DNA of 64,000 bases, taken from contig CP114490.1 of NCBI GenBank assembly GCA_027186245.1, positions 9,184,501 to 9,248,500 of the forward strand. Reading direction: 5' to 3'. Under the pieces are notes generated by a model. The model was not told the DNA's origin and searched no databases. It saw only the letters and a program-made list of their open reading frames with translations. Shown here one piece after another: positions 25,490 through 36,479 of this stretch. Position numbers and translations under genes: made by a program. Source of the DNA: Coriaria nepalensis. Taxonomy: Eukaryota > Streptophyta > Magnoliopsida > Cucurbitales > Coriariaceae. The first letter of the stretch is position 1, and the number at the start of each line of letters is the position of its first letter.

Positions 25490-26376
25490 ACTAAAAATCA
25501 GACGTCAATAGAGATCTTAGATGACCATTTAGTAGATTACTAGACTCCTTGTAGCTGAGATAGGTAAGAAAACTTGCAGAGTGGAAGAAGAGGGGAAGGT
25601 GGTGGCGATGGTGGTGGTGGAAGTCGGTGGTAGCAGAGCCAAAGAGGTAATTGATATATTGTTTCCCACACTCTCTTGCCTCTCCCTCTAAAAGGAGATA
25701 CGGTCAGAGCATTTCTCTCTCTAAAATTGTATAATTGTAAGTTGGGTAAATAACTTTTAAGGGGAAGTTTTCGAAACCACAAAACGTTTTTAGGGAGAGA
25801 ATTAGCTTTTAATTTATATTTAATTACAAAAATTAATAAAACCTGAAATTATTGTAATACCGTTGCTCCATTCAAAATGTGAAAGGATGGAAATACTCTC
25901 ATCTCCTTCATTCCTCTTCTTTCTTCCCATGCACAAAACGGGCCATGGAAATCTAACACTTTGAGCAAACCCCAAACGCTAAAAATGGGGAAAAAATCAA
26001 TTCTTCTATTTAGATATTATATTTTCATCCCTTCAAATCTATTTTTTATATTCATTTTTCTCTTTTATCATCCCTTTGCAAGCTTCATCATTCTTTGGCA
26101 AGCTTGAAAAAAATTGATATGTTTGAAAATTTTCTCTTTCATTACTTTTTCAATCGTTGATAATCAAATTTGAAATTATGACTTTATCTTTATATTAAAT
26201 TTTTGTTTCGTTCTTAAAAAAAATAGAGAAATTTGAGATTATTTCTAAAAATAGGAGTTCATGGACCAAATCTCAATGCTCAATGTTCGATAGGAGACCA
26301 TAGTTCGAGCAATTATTACCCATTGACTTTAAACTATCGATCAATAGTTGGTAACTCATGTCTTTTTTATAATTAA
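25490..26376. other. RopGEF 5' region and left flank of plastid insert
   Basis: On the minus strand 25490-25790 should contain the RopGEF 5' UTR and promoter; it has a (GGT/GGA)-rich purine tract at 25580-25630. The rest to 26376 is AT-rich without coding content. A short direct repeat, ACTCATGTCTT, occurs near 26348 and again near 26382, close to where plastid-like sequence begins. Confidence 0.4.
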
Positions 26377-26389
26377 GATTACTCATGTC

Positions 26390-26758
26390 TTATAATACTT
26401 TTGGTGCTAATGAAATTATTTTAGTGAAATTTAACTGTCTCAATTCTCGGACGATCGCACCAAAAATTTTATTTCCTTTTGGATTGCCTTCTTGATCAAT
26501 AACAACTGCAACATTGTCATCATATCGTATTATCATACCGTTTTCACGTTTGAGTTCTTTACAAGTACGTACAATTATTGCTCTGATCACTTCTAATCTT
26601 TCTAGAGGTGTATTTGGGATTGCTTCCTTGATTACAGCAATAATAACGTCACCAATATGAGCATATCGTTGATTACTAGCTCCTATGATTCGAATACACA
26701 TTAATTCTCAGGCCCCACTGTTATCTGCTACATTCAAATGGCTTTGAGGTTGAATCAT
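26390..26758 (-). pseudogene. rpl14: Plastid-derived rpl14 copy with premature stop
   Basis: The full 122-codon length of plastid ribosomal protein L14 is present, from ATG at 26758 to the stop at 26390. It begins with IQPQSHLNVADNSGA, but the next codon, usually CGA (Arg), is TGA, a C-to-T change. Downstream the frame is intact from [17 protein letters not shown] text (Met at 26701) to APKVL. The change is what deamination of methylated cytosine in nuclear DNA produces. It is a dead copy; the working gene should be in the plastid. Confidence 0.92.
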
Positions 26759-26888
26759 ATTTATTTTTTTTCTGTTCTTTCAATGCAAATGGCGAAGTAA
26801 AAAAAAAGAAATATTGTTTATCTAAATCAAACAAAAAAAAATTCAATTTTTTTTATCCCAAAGACCTCTTTCTTTTGGTTCTACATTC

Positions 26889-27278
26889 CTATCCCGAAAT
26901 AATGAATTGGGTTCGTATAGGCATCTTTGACGCCGCTATGGAAATAACCCTTCTGGCTATATTTTCCGCTACTCCACCCATTTCATAAAGTATTCGACCA
27001 AGTTTAATGACAGCTACCCAATATTCGGGAGATCCTTTCCCCGAACCCATACGGGTTTCTGTGGGTCTTACAGTAACAGGTTTGTCTGGAAATATACGTA
27101 CCCATATTTTTCCGCCACATTGTGCATTTCGTGTTGCAATGCCTATTGTATCGGCTTGGCCTTTCATAAGTGGAAACAGAATAAAGCGTCCATAATAAAG
27201 ACGCTTACTATCTGCTCTTGATTCAACACACTTCCACTTGAGTGTCCGAGTAGATACTCTTATTTTCTCTCGAACCAT
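26889..27278 (-). pseudogene. Chimeric rpoA(5')::rpl16(3') open frame in plastid insert
   Basis: An open 129-codon frame made of two plastid genes. Residues 1-48 are the start of plastid RNA polymerase alpha ([34 protein letters not shown]). From residue 49 to the end it is the C-terminal 81 residues of ribosomal protein L16 ([28 protein letters not shown]). The junction is at about 27134, where both parents carry a GCAA-like tract, suggesting microhomology joining. The fusion happens to stay in frame. rpoA begins 65 bases after the rps11 stop, the usual plastome spacing, so the left part is a faithful copy. Neither half could do its original job: the rpoA part lacks almost all of the alpha subunit and the rpl16 part lacks its N-terminus. 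Expression is not expected. Confidence 0.9.
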
Positions 27279-27343
27279 AGTAATATTATTTGATCAAATC
27301 ATTGAATTATTTATTTCTCTTGAAATTTCTTCAATGTTTATTT

Positions 27344-27760
27344 TTACACACGTCGTTTTTTAGGGGGCCTACAGCCATTATGTGGCATAGGGGTTACATC
27401 CCGTATGAAACTTAATAGTATACCGCTTCTACAAATAGCTCTTAATGTTGCATCTCGTCCGAGACCTAGGCCCTTTATCATGACTTCTGCTCGTTGCATA
27501 CCTTGATCCACTACTGTCCGAATAGCATTTCCTGCTGCGGTTTGAGCAGCAAAAGGTGTCCCTCTTCTTGTACCTTTGAATCCACAAGTACCGGCGGAGG
27601 ACCAAGAAATTACCCGACCCCGTACATCTGTAACAGTCACAATTGTATTGTTGAAACTTGCTTGAACATGAATAACTCCCTTTGGGATTCGACGCGTACT
27701 CTTACGTGAACCGATACGTCCATTCCTACGTGAACCAATTTTTGGTATGGGTTTTGCCAT
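27344..27760 (-). CDS. rps11: Plastid-derived rps11 copy, frame intact
   Basis: A complete 138-residue frame for plastid ribosomal protein S11, from [13 protein letters not shown] to [10 protein letters not shown], with the core blocks [18 protein letters not shown] and [15 protein letters not shown]. Length matches the plastid gene. It lies in the nuclear insertion between rpl36 and the rpoA fragment, as in plastomes. There is no transit peptide and no sign of a nuclear promoter, so although the frame is open it is probably a non-functional copy. Confidence 0.9.
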   Translation of the reverse strand: MAKPIPKIGSRRNGRIGSRKSTRRIPKGVIHVQASFNNTIVTVTDVRGRVISWSSAGTCGFKGTRRGTPFAAQTAAGNAIRTVVDQGMQRAEVMIKGLGLGRDATLRAICRSGILLSFIRDVTPMPHNGCRPPKKRRV

Positions 27761-27895
27761 ATTTTATCATATCATAAATATAAGTCAGAGATATATGGAT
27801 ATATCCATTTCATGTCAAAACAGATCCTTTATTTTATTTTTTATGTATCTATCGTGGTTTTCTTTAGGGCTCCTTTTTTTTTTGTTTTAGAAAGA

Positions 27896-28009
27896 TTATC
27901 CTTGTCTTTGTTTATGTCTCGGGTTGGAACAAATTACTATAATTTGTCTCCTCCTACGGATTAGTCGACATTTTTCACAAATTTTACGAACGGTGGCTCT
28001 TATTTTCAT
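27896..28009 (-). CDS. rpl36: Plastid-derived rpl36 copy, frame intact
   Basis: A 37-codon frame, start at 28009 and stop at 27896-27898, coding for the tiny ribosomal protein L36: [14 protein letters not shown], then the Cys/His zinc ribbon continued by [11 protein letters not shown]. Length is exactly that of plastid rpl36. It sits between the rps11 and infA copies as in a plastome. Probably silent in the nucleus. Confidence 0.9.
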   Translation of the reverse strand: MKIRATVRKICEKCRLIRRRRQIIVICSNPRHKQRQG

Positions 28010-28132
28010 ATTTCTCATTCCTTACCTTAATTCCGAATCTAGTTAGTGGAAGAAAATAAGTTTCTTGAAATTTTTTATTTAGAATTCTATCCCTATAAAA
28101 AAAGGAATATTGAAATTGAAAAAATGAAGTAC

Positions 28133-28334
28133 CTAATCATTCGAATCTTTGTTTCGGAGTCTATAAATTATATGCCTTCTGGTTGAATCATAACAACTTA
28201 CTTCAATTTTTACTCTATCCCACGGTAGTATACGTATAAACCTATGTTGAATCCGTCCTGAAACATAACCTATAATTACATCAACGTTATTTAAACGAAC
28301 TCGTAACATACCATTTATTCATTAATTAAACTTT
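28133..28334 (-). pseudogene. infA: Plastid infA remnant
   Basis: From about 28313 to the stop at 28133-28135 the minus strand reads like translation initiation factor 1: [20 protein letters not shown], then [16 protein letters not shown] and [10 protein letters not shown]. The usual start and first 15 or so codons are scrambled by deletions. infA is a pseudogene or missing in the plastome of many eudicots, so the decay may have happened before transfer. Confidence 0.85.
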
Positions 28335-28475
28335 CAAGAATCAATTTGAATTTCAAGTGAAACCCCTTGAAGTATCAACTAATGAAGTAGAAGTTATATT
28401 CTAAATGCACCCTTTCTTTTTTTTATAATTTTTATAAACGGGGAAGTTCCGTATATAATTTGAATATGATAAAGA

Positions 28476-28840
28476 TTACCATATATAACAAAAAATTTCT
28501 CCGCCGATTCCTTTTAGTCGAGCCTCTCGGTCTGTCATTATACCTCGAGAAGTAGAAAAAATTACAATCCCTATCCCGCCTAAAATTCTAGGAATTCGTT
28601 GATAGTTAGAATAGATTCGTAGACCAGGTCGACTGACCCGTTTTAAATTTAAAAGAGTTTTATATGGTCCTTTCCTATTCCTTCTATGCCGTAAGGTTAA
28701 AACCAAAAAATCTTTGTTGCTTTCCCGGTGTTTCCTCACGTTTTCAATAAAACCTTCTCGTAAAAGTATTTTAACAATGTTTTCGGTGATCCTAGTAGAT
28801 GGTATTCGAACCATTCCTTTTCCATTCATGTCAGCATTGC
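28476..28840 (-). pseudogene. rps8: Plastid-derived rps8 copy, 5' truncated
   Basis: Coding for ribosomal protein S8 from [13 protein letters not shown] through [17 protein letters not shown] and RISGR-type text to the proper C-terminus [11 protein letters not shown]. The first 14 or so codons (the part before NADM) are missing: plastid homology ends abruptly at about 28838, which is the right edge of the insertion. An internal ATG at 28829 keeps 117 codons open. Non-functional. Confidence 0.9.
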
Positions 28841-28859
28841 GTACTTACCCTTTCGAGGG

Positions 28860-30950
28860 CATCTCAGATGTCGTTATAGTAAGTATATAATTATTGGTTT
28901 GTAATCATTTTGTGATTCTTGAATTTTTTCAAGTTCCATCATACTCCCACTAGTTATTTCACAAAGTAAGTCTCTCTATGAAAAGGTAGTGGTTCACATA
29001 ACAAATATCTTTTGTTATAAAATATGATGGAAACAATATCCTAACATTCCTTTAGGGTATCTCATAAAATAATACATTTCAAACTTTACCTTAAATCATA
29101 TCTTCATATCATAATATGGTTCAATGATATTCTCCTGTCATTCCATATCTCATATGAAGTAAAAAAATAATTGGAGAGAATTCTATTTTCATAAATAGCA
29201 ATAATATTCTTAGCCTTATCATTTGAATATTTTATGCAAGATTAATATGATTAATCAAACTAAATCTAATAGGGTATGATGCCTCCATTCGACATTCTAG
29301 GAGATATCCATTAAGGCAGAATCTAATTCTTCCTTTTAATTAAAAAAAGTATGATTATCATGCCTATTAAATAAAAGTTCACAAGTTGTTATTGATTCAT
29401 AATCAATTAGACCTAATATGTCAATAAAAGCAACTTTGTAAATTCTTGTTTCGTTCGCATGAATTAATCGATAATTCTGAGACTTGTTTAAATCATATCA
29501 AACTGTTCTTCTCTTAATTTATTCAATATTGAGATACGTTTTATATTATTAGAATTTAGAATATACACTTTAACTATTACTATAAAAAATCTCATCTAAT
29601 GAGATGCCAAAAGTACTTTTCTAATATGCTTGCTTCAATCCGTAGATTAATCTATGCAGCTTGCAGAACTTCTTTGCACATTTCTTATTTTTTAAACATT
29701 TAGGTTGTATCATATACATCTCTTCTTCCAAATCTTTATTTAGGAAGGTCGTTTTCACATCTATTTTCCAGATTTTATAATTATAGTATATTGCAATGGC
29801 CAGAAAAATCTGAATGGAGTTGGTCATGGCTACGGGTGAGAGAGTTTATTCATAATCAATCCATTCTCTTTTCCTATAGCCATTTACTATCAACTGCGGC
29901 TTATAGGTCTCGAGTTTCCCATCAGTCCCTATCTTTTCTTAAGGCCCATCTTATAAGGTCCAAACTTGGTTGGTATATATGGAATCTATTTTATATTTCA
30001 TTGCTTCAAGCCATTTCTCGGGAATCCGAGTTTTGCATGTCTTCATCATAACTCTTAGGATCATCCTCAAATGTAGAAACTATTGAATCTCGATCTTGAA
30101 TCTGATCATGATTCTATGAGTCTTAAATTTCTTCAAAATGTACTTTACTCCCACTGTTTCTTTGCAAAAGGAATTCCCTTTCCAAGCAGATAATATGCTT
30201 GGCTACAAACCTTTGAGCTCAATAGGATGATAAAAGTACAATCCTCACGTCTCTTTTGTATATCACACACAATAATATTCATATGATTTTGCCTCTAATT
30301 TCTCTGCTTCTTTCTTTTTAACAGAAATATGATATCCCCATATTCAAATATGGTTGAATGACTCCTTTCTACCTTTCCATATCTCATATAGAGTTGCAAA
30401 AACAGACTTAGTGTTGAACATATTCAACACATATGTGGCACTTTCTAGGACAACCCTAGAATGACACATAAAGTTCAGTGCTTGTCACCATCCACTTGAC
30501 ACTATCCAACAGAGTTTGATTCATCCTTTCCGAAATGACATTTAATTGTGGTATTCTAAGAGGAGCTCATTGAGAGATTCTTGGGTAGTCAAGAAACTCG
30601 TGGTTTAAATATTCATCTCTTTGATTGATCGTAGGATTCTAATAATTTTTCCTAGTTCTTTCTCAACTTTTATTCTTATACTCTTTTAATTTATCAAAGG
30701 ATTTAGATTTATATTTCATAAAAAAATATATACCCAAATCTTGAGATATCATTTGGAAAGGTAACGAAGTATATATAACATCATTTGGCTGGAGTTGACA
30801 TAGGTCCAAATATATTAGTATTACGAGTCCCAATAACTTAGTCGATTTTTCTCCAGGTCCACTAAAAAAAGATAATCATTTTACCAAGTAGACAAAATTC
30901 GCAAGTTAGCATTGATTCATAATCAAATGGATCAAAGTATTTATCTTTAT
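28860..30950 (-). mobile_element. Degraded Copia element (integrase and RT pieces)
   Basis: On the minus strand 30940-30400 gives a broken Copia integrase: a pre-integrase LTCEFCLLGKM block near 30900, then FGYIFFYEI and KYKSKSFDKFKEYKNKVEKE-like text around 30740-30650 and further pieces to 30320. At 30180-30160 a GKGIPFAKKQWE-like linker is seen, and 29827-29621 carries the start of reverse transcriptase: SIQIFLAIAIYYNYKIWKID, VKTTFLNKDLEEEMYMIQP and HRLIYGLKQAY. The type resembles Tnt1-like Copia elements. The RNase H part is missing or unreadable and the plastid insertion begins where it might be expected. No LTRs found. Confidence 0.75.
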
Positions 30951-31609
30951 ATAACATGTTTATTCTTGTATAGATAATTAGAAATTAAAAATAAAAAAAG
31001 AAGGATTAGGGAGAGAGAAAATTAAAAGTTTATTGTATTGAGATTTTATTTTAAAAAGTGTAAAAATATTGATAATAAATTATTAAATAAAATTATATTA
31101 TGTAAAAAAAACACACACACTTGCTAAGTAATATTATTAGGGTAAATGAGGTATTTTGAGTGCTTATGGAATAAATATAACATTTTAATACCATATAATC
31201 ATTTTAATACCATATAATCATTTATACTCTAAAAGCACCCAATAATAACTTTAGGGTAAATTTGGAGTCAATATTTCATGCAATTTTCTTCCGTACAATT
31301 TGCGATCGATCTTGTTGAGAGAAAAGTAATAATTCCAATCTTCTAACTTTATTAAATTGATCCTGACATCATTCAATTGGTTTTATAAAGTACAAAACAG
31401 TTAATATAATCAATACTAATCCATTTTATAAGAGTTTCTGACAATCTGAAAACAAAAGTTTTTGAAACACTAATCGGGATATACATAAGGACCATAAAAG
31501 CTTTTTCTTAAGGAACAAAAAACTGCATCAATTTATTAAAAATATATAGAGAATATATATAAATGGTTAATTAATAGCTTGAAAGTTTGTGCATGACGGA
31601 AATTGTAGT
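30951..31609. other. Intergenic, SKS gene 3' flank
   Basis: AT-rich and without coding signal. A 19-bp tandem pair of the form CATTTTAATACCATATAAT occurs near 31172-31209. The 3' UTR of the SKS gene lies at the right end. Confidence 0.45.
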
Positions 31610-33236
31610 TTATAGAGGTCTTGTTGTTCTCCTAGCTGCCTTGCCACAAAGAAGAGCATTTTTTGGAATTGGGTACTCATCCCTAATTGACTCCACAGGT
31701 GAGTAAACTCGAAGATAAAATTGTTGACCCAAATACTGCCTTGCCCAAAATTCACTTCTCATATTCCACATTCCAACGTTATCAAGTGCTATATAAATTG
31801 CAGTCCACGACTTTGGATAAACCTGTCAAAAGCAATCAATTTTAATATCTTTTTTTCATTTACTAATTATACAAGAAAAAAAAAAGTAAACTAACTAACC
31901 TGTGTGGTACATCTTGAAACAGCATCTCTAAGATTGTACTGGTTTCGGCTCGACTGCGTCCACACTCCACCATCCATTCCGACCACCCAAAATGAATACC
32001 CGTCAAGATGCCAACTCTGAACAATGTTCTCATGATTTTGGAAAACAATCTCAACAAAGGCTCTAAAATCAGCACCCATCACAGATGTGTCCACATACAT
32101 CTTTCTCCCTTTAGGAGGACGATCTAATATGCTCCCAACTTTAAAAACACCTCCTATTTTGAAGTAATCAGCAAGCTTAAGAGGCGTATGATCACTACTT
32201 GGTGTAAAAGATACACTGTTAACTGCGTATCTTTGCTTTCCATTCACTTGAGTAGCTGAGCTCTCTAATATGATAGTCCTAGAAATGTTTATAAGTCCAT
32301 AATGGTAGGACCCTTGTGGATTAGGCCTTGGCCCACTTGCTGTAAGGTTTGTTCGGATCGAACGTGCTTGGTTAAGAGACCAATCAATTTCAGTTACTGG
32401 CCCCTTAGGAATTGGACCGGTTACCGGTCTAGCCGAATTACTATAGTGGAGAATGGATTTTGCTAGAAGCAGTTTAGTAGCGAATCGGGTTGACACAGCT
32501 ATATAATAATCGCCGGCCAGCTGATCGGCTGTGATGAGAACAGAATAGGACTGACCCACGTGGATGTCTAGTGAAGAATATGTTGTTTGCATAGTATGAG
32601 TTCCCTCTACTTCAATAAGCTTCATTTTGTGGGCTTGGATTCGAAAATTGAGTGAATGTTGTAGGCCCACATTTGATAATCTAAGCCGGTAGGTTTTTCC
32701 TGGTTCAACGGTGAAAGATGGAGTGTTTAGGCCTCCTTGACCGTTGATTAAAATGCCATCCGGGAGAGGGAGTTTATGACCTGAATCTAAGATGGAGTGT
32801 AATTTGGTGTGGTTAGATTTGTACCAATCCCCAATGAGGATAGAGTAATCCCCATCCGGTGTAGGGAAAGGGACAGGGATGCGGGGCCGACTGAGGATTC
32901 GGATGGCTCCATAGCCACCGGCAGCCTTGTGGAAAGCGAGAGATGGGAAGTAGAAGAAGCTTCCGATTTGGTCTTTGACTTGTAGAGTGTATGTGAAGTT
33001 CTTGCCCGGAGGGATTGGGCATGTTGTTCCATATACTCCATCTTGATAAGAATTTCTCCTTTGTTGAATTCCACTCCTATATAATTTAAGTAAAGAAGTT
33101 ACATTATAATGTGGAAAAATATGGAAAATCTCTCTTTGTAGGGGCCCGACTTGTCTTAGCATCATTGATTGATGCAAGGACCAAAAAATTATTATGATCA
33201 TTAGTTCTAGAAATCTTGCCTTCTTTTTTAATTTTA

Positions 33237-33274
<38 letters not shown>

Positions 33275-33607
33275 CCATAGTTTTTCGTATAAAAATATGA
33301 TCAATATTTTCAAAAGAGATATTTTACCCTAATTTAAAAAAATTTTGCGGGTTTCGTATTTGTTTTTTTTTTAATTCTAGAAACTTAATTATAATTTTAT
33401 ATTATTTGAGAAGCTAAATACTAGTTATAGTTTTATATTATTTGAGAGGCTAAATATTATTTAATTTTTTATCCTAATTTTTTAAAATTTTGAAGTGCTT
33501 TATATTTGTTTTTTTAATACTTTATTATATATATATATATATATTTATTTATTTTTTTAATGTTATTTGAAAGGCTTAATTATCCCTAATTATAGTGCTA
33601 GTTTACC

Positions 33608-33643
<36 letters not shown>

Positions 33644-34338
33644 GGACAAGGTTAAAGTTTTTCTGCATGTGATGTGATGGGTATTTCTTAAACCACACGT
33701 CATTTGCAAATTGATTGTGATAGAATGCAAGAATAATACTCATAAATTTAAATAAAGTATGGATGACACCGATCGAACTATAAAAATAATCTAGGCAAGC
33801 AAAACAATGCTAATTTCGAAATGCATGGCGACTGTTTGATTGCCCTATCAAAAAAAACCATTCCATCCTTTTCCCTTTCGACAAAAATCCATCGGCAACC
33901 AAAGCAATGCTAACATTCTCTTTATACTAAATTAAGCTAATTCATTGAGAGAAAGAGAGTATTTTCTGACCAAGATAGGAGAAACGGCTGCGGCAAGCTG
34001 TTGTGTACATTGATAATAAGATTGTCATTTGTCATAGAGTAAACATCAGGCCCTGGAAATTGCCCATTGATAAGAATTACCTGCATCATCAATAAAACGT
34101 ATACATAAACAAAGAGGATCTAATACAAAAAAAAATCAAAAATCAAAAATCAAAAATCAAAATAAAAACAGTAAAGAGAATGGAAGAAGAAGATAAAAGA
34201 AACCTCTTGAGGAACACCAAGCGGACTTATGATACCGTAAGTAACATTCCAGTCAAAGAATCTGTAAGGGTCCTCAGCCAAAGCACTCATTCCGATCAAA
34301 ATAAACGTACCAAAAAGAAGTGCTAATTTCACCGCCAT
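31610..34338 (-). CDS. SKS: SKU5-similar (SKS) multicopper-oxidase-like secreted protein
   Basis: Four exons on the minus strand join in frame: 34338-34204, 34080-33971, 33076-31900 and 31822-31610, giving 544 residues, the usual size. A signal peptide (MAVKLALLFGTFILIGMSAL) is followed by EDPYRFFDWNVTYG, the hallmark start of the SKS/pollen ascorbate-oxidase-like group, and three cupredoxin domains. All the copper-binding positions are changed: SWSG (81-84) in place of HWHG, SFFYFP (121-126) in place of the WYHSH-type site, QSWHLDGY (from 435) with one His only, and GMWNMRSEFW (from 491) without HCH. The protein therefore cannot be a normal oxidase. Family knowledge: SKU5-like proteins act at the cell wall or plasma membrane in directional growth, many in pollen tubes. 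There is no hydrophobic C-terminal tail, so no GPI anchor is expected; this favours the secreted pollen-type branch. Confidence 0.93.
33240..33640. repeat. TA microsatellites upstream of SKS exon 3 (intron 2)
   Basis: Three long (TA)n runs, at about 33239-33271, 33526-33543 and 33612-33640, in the second intron of the SKS gene. These are ordinary simple repeats, prone to length variation. Confidence 0.9.
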
Positions 34339-34339
34339 T

Positions 34340-36360
34340 CTTATTCAGAGAGCAAGAGATAAGAGGAGGGCAACTCTGTTTAGCCTTTAAATATGCTTGA
34401 GATGGTTACTGACTACAGCCTATGAGCATATTTAAAGTGCGTTTCGACGAGGGAAGGAAAGGAAACGAAAGGTAACGAGCCAAGTAAATAAAAAAAGGCG
34501 CAATGAGGAAATAAGTTAAGTGAGAAAAGAAATTTAGGTATCGGCTGGGTTTTCGAGCGTGCTTATTATAATGTTTATGAGTGGGCCCATGCATTCGGTG
34601 GTGGGTCCAGGTTCAGGTACCTTTTGTGAATCTCTTGTTAGCTACGCTAAATATTACCTGTAAGCTAATCTTTTTAAGTATTTCCGAACTAATCGACTTG
34701 ATAGTTAAATAATATACGTACACTTGTGAAGAAAATTAAAGACCCATGGGAATGCTGACAGTTGTGATTGCTGGAACTAGAAGTTGGAAGAGACTTTCGG
34801 AGAACCGCGTAAAAGGGTGAGCAGCTATTGCAATCACAGTTCATACCAATTGCTGAATCCTAGTGCTAATGCCCGTGATTTCTGACGGGACACACGGTAT
34901 TTCCATGTGTCGTTTTTTTTTTTTTTTTTCCCCCTCTTCGTATGATTATATTGTCAATCTTTCTTCTTCTTTTCCATCCCACCGAACACGACATCTTTTC
35001 AGAAGCTGGCGCACTTATGGGGGGGGGGGGGGGGCTAATCAGATTGCCGTATGTTCTTTGCATCAGTGAGGGTTGTAGACGATGGACGGCTGGGATTGGG
35101 ATATTATATGGTCAAATTAACGTGAAAAGTCTAAACTACATCTATATATATATGTATATATGTGCGTATATGATTTGACTAGTCATTTGTTTGATAATTT
35201 TTTATTTCTCTTAAATTGCATTGATTGTGGAGCCTAATTAGTTTTGCGTTTACTACCATGCAAGTTTCCATATACTATTCTCTCCTCTTTTTTTTTTTTT
35301 TTTTTTTTTTCCACACATAAGGCATCAATGAAAGAGTTGACATTTTTGTAATGAGAGTATGTGGGGTTGTGCTATAGAGTCGGGGACCAAGGAATTAGAT
35401 TTGGGCGGTTGGCAAAATGATCTTTAAAGATGTGTGATTTTAATAAATAAATAGTTTCTATTTATTAAATTGATAAATAACCTTTTTTTTTATTAAATAA
35501 GAAAATAATGAAATTGATGATATTACTAATTTAATCTCTTTCTTATGGATGCTAGACATAAATTTGGCTATGAGAAAAAAAAAACTATTAAAAGAAAAAA
35601 AATTGAGACATCTTTAAGGCAATCCATGTCTTCTTCCCTATCATCGAAAGTACTAAAATGAAGTTTATCTATTTTCGGGTACACTTTTTCTTGTTTTCGG
35701 CTTCACTTACCTTTTTTGCTTTTAATGGTTTTTAAATCTCAAAATCTTTAAATTTATTCAAATTATTTTAGAACATTTTTTGAAAGTGTATACTCATTAA
35801 ATCAATTACGTTTTGATCCGACGAGTCAAATATCTTTATGTGATACTATTTTTTTATATAAATATTAGTAAAAAAATAAATTATTATTATTATTTATTAT
35901 TATGAAGATTAGTTATTATTTATCATCTTTATTAATTTTATTAAAATTAATATCATATATTTTATAAATACATATTATAATAAAGTTAAATATCTTAAAT
36001 TATGTAATTTAGAAATTATGATAGAAATCATACTTATTGAGACTCAAATTACTTATAATTTAAAAATATATTTTTTTTTGTCATAGGATTGTCAAAAATA
36101 AATATTTGATAATTCCGATAGACAATCACATAGTTAAATTATCTAAATATTTTCTTTATGTTGTGAACTAATTCAGTAATTCTCATGTTAATTTTATAAG
36201 ATCAAATACTGAAAAAAAAATGTTTTTAATTCCAACACAATAAATCACATCTGTAATTCATGATCGTCCATCATGAAGGGTGAAAAAAGTTGGCTTTCAA
36301 GCCATTGTCACATAAAATCCATGTTGGTAGCTGCAACAAAAAACAAAAGGCTGTGAAGTA
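34340..36360. other. Intergenic with homopolymers, no gene seen
   Basis: Contains the SKS promoter at the left (a TATTTAAAG-like box on the minus strand near 34390). A run of 16 G lies at 35019-35034, T-runs at 34911-34930 and 35288-35310, and the rest is AT-rich. No open frame has recognisable content. Confidence 0.5.
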
Positions 36361-36365
36361 TGGAA

Positions 36366-36478
36366 TGAAATTCCCCAAATCAACAACTAAACATCAAATC
36401 TCCTAAGGAAATGACATCAATAGAAACTATAAGTCAGCTATCACCAATAGCTAGTCATTAGTCAATCAAAAACTCATT
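36366..36478 (+). repeat. Direct repeat, left copy flanking Copia element
   Basis: About 110 bases beginning GAAATTCCCCAAATCAACAA that recur, with roughly 15-20 percent differences, at 39371-39480. The pair bracket the Copia coding remains, so they are probably decayed parts of its two LTRs, although no TG/CA ends or target duplication could be fixed. Confidence 0.6.
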
Positions 36479-36479
36479 G

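Larger units (their letters stand above)
26378..28840 (-). other. Nuclear plastid DNA insertion (NUPT), circularly permuted
   Basis: About 2.46 kb of plastid S10-operon DNA. Read on the minus strand the order is rps8 (5' cut), infA remnant, rpl36, rps11, 5' rpoA fused to 3' rpl16, then rpl14. In a normal plastome the order is rpl16, rpl14, rps8, infA, rpl36, rps11, rpoA, so the rpl16-rpl14 part has been moved from the front to the back. Most reading frames are still open, with scattered substitutions and one nonsense change in rpl14, indicating a fairly recent but not brand-new transfer. The right edge is sharp: rps8 homology stops at about 28838 within codon 15. The left edge lies just past the rpl14 stop. 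A Copia remnant abuts it on the right. Confidence 0.93.

Noticed and set aside
26378..28840. Window, or this part, being plastid or mitochondrial DNA
   Set aside because: The insert is flanked on both sides by intron-rich nuclear genes (RopGEF, SKS) and LTR elements within a few kilobases, its gene order is permuted and rpl14 is broken, so a nuclear insertion is the simplest reading.
22273..34338. Functional clustering of RopGEF and SKS genes as a polar-growth locus
   Set aside because: They are far apart and separated by plastid and transposon DNA; both families are large and scattered, so adjacency is probably chance.
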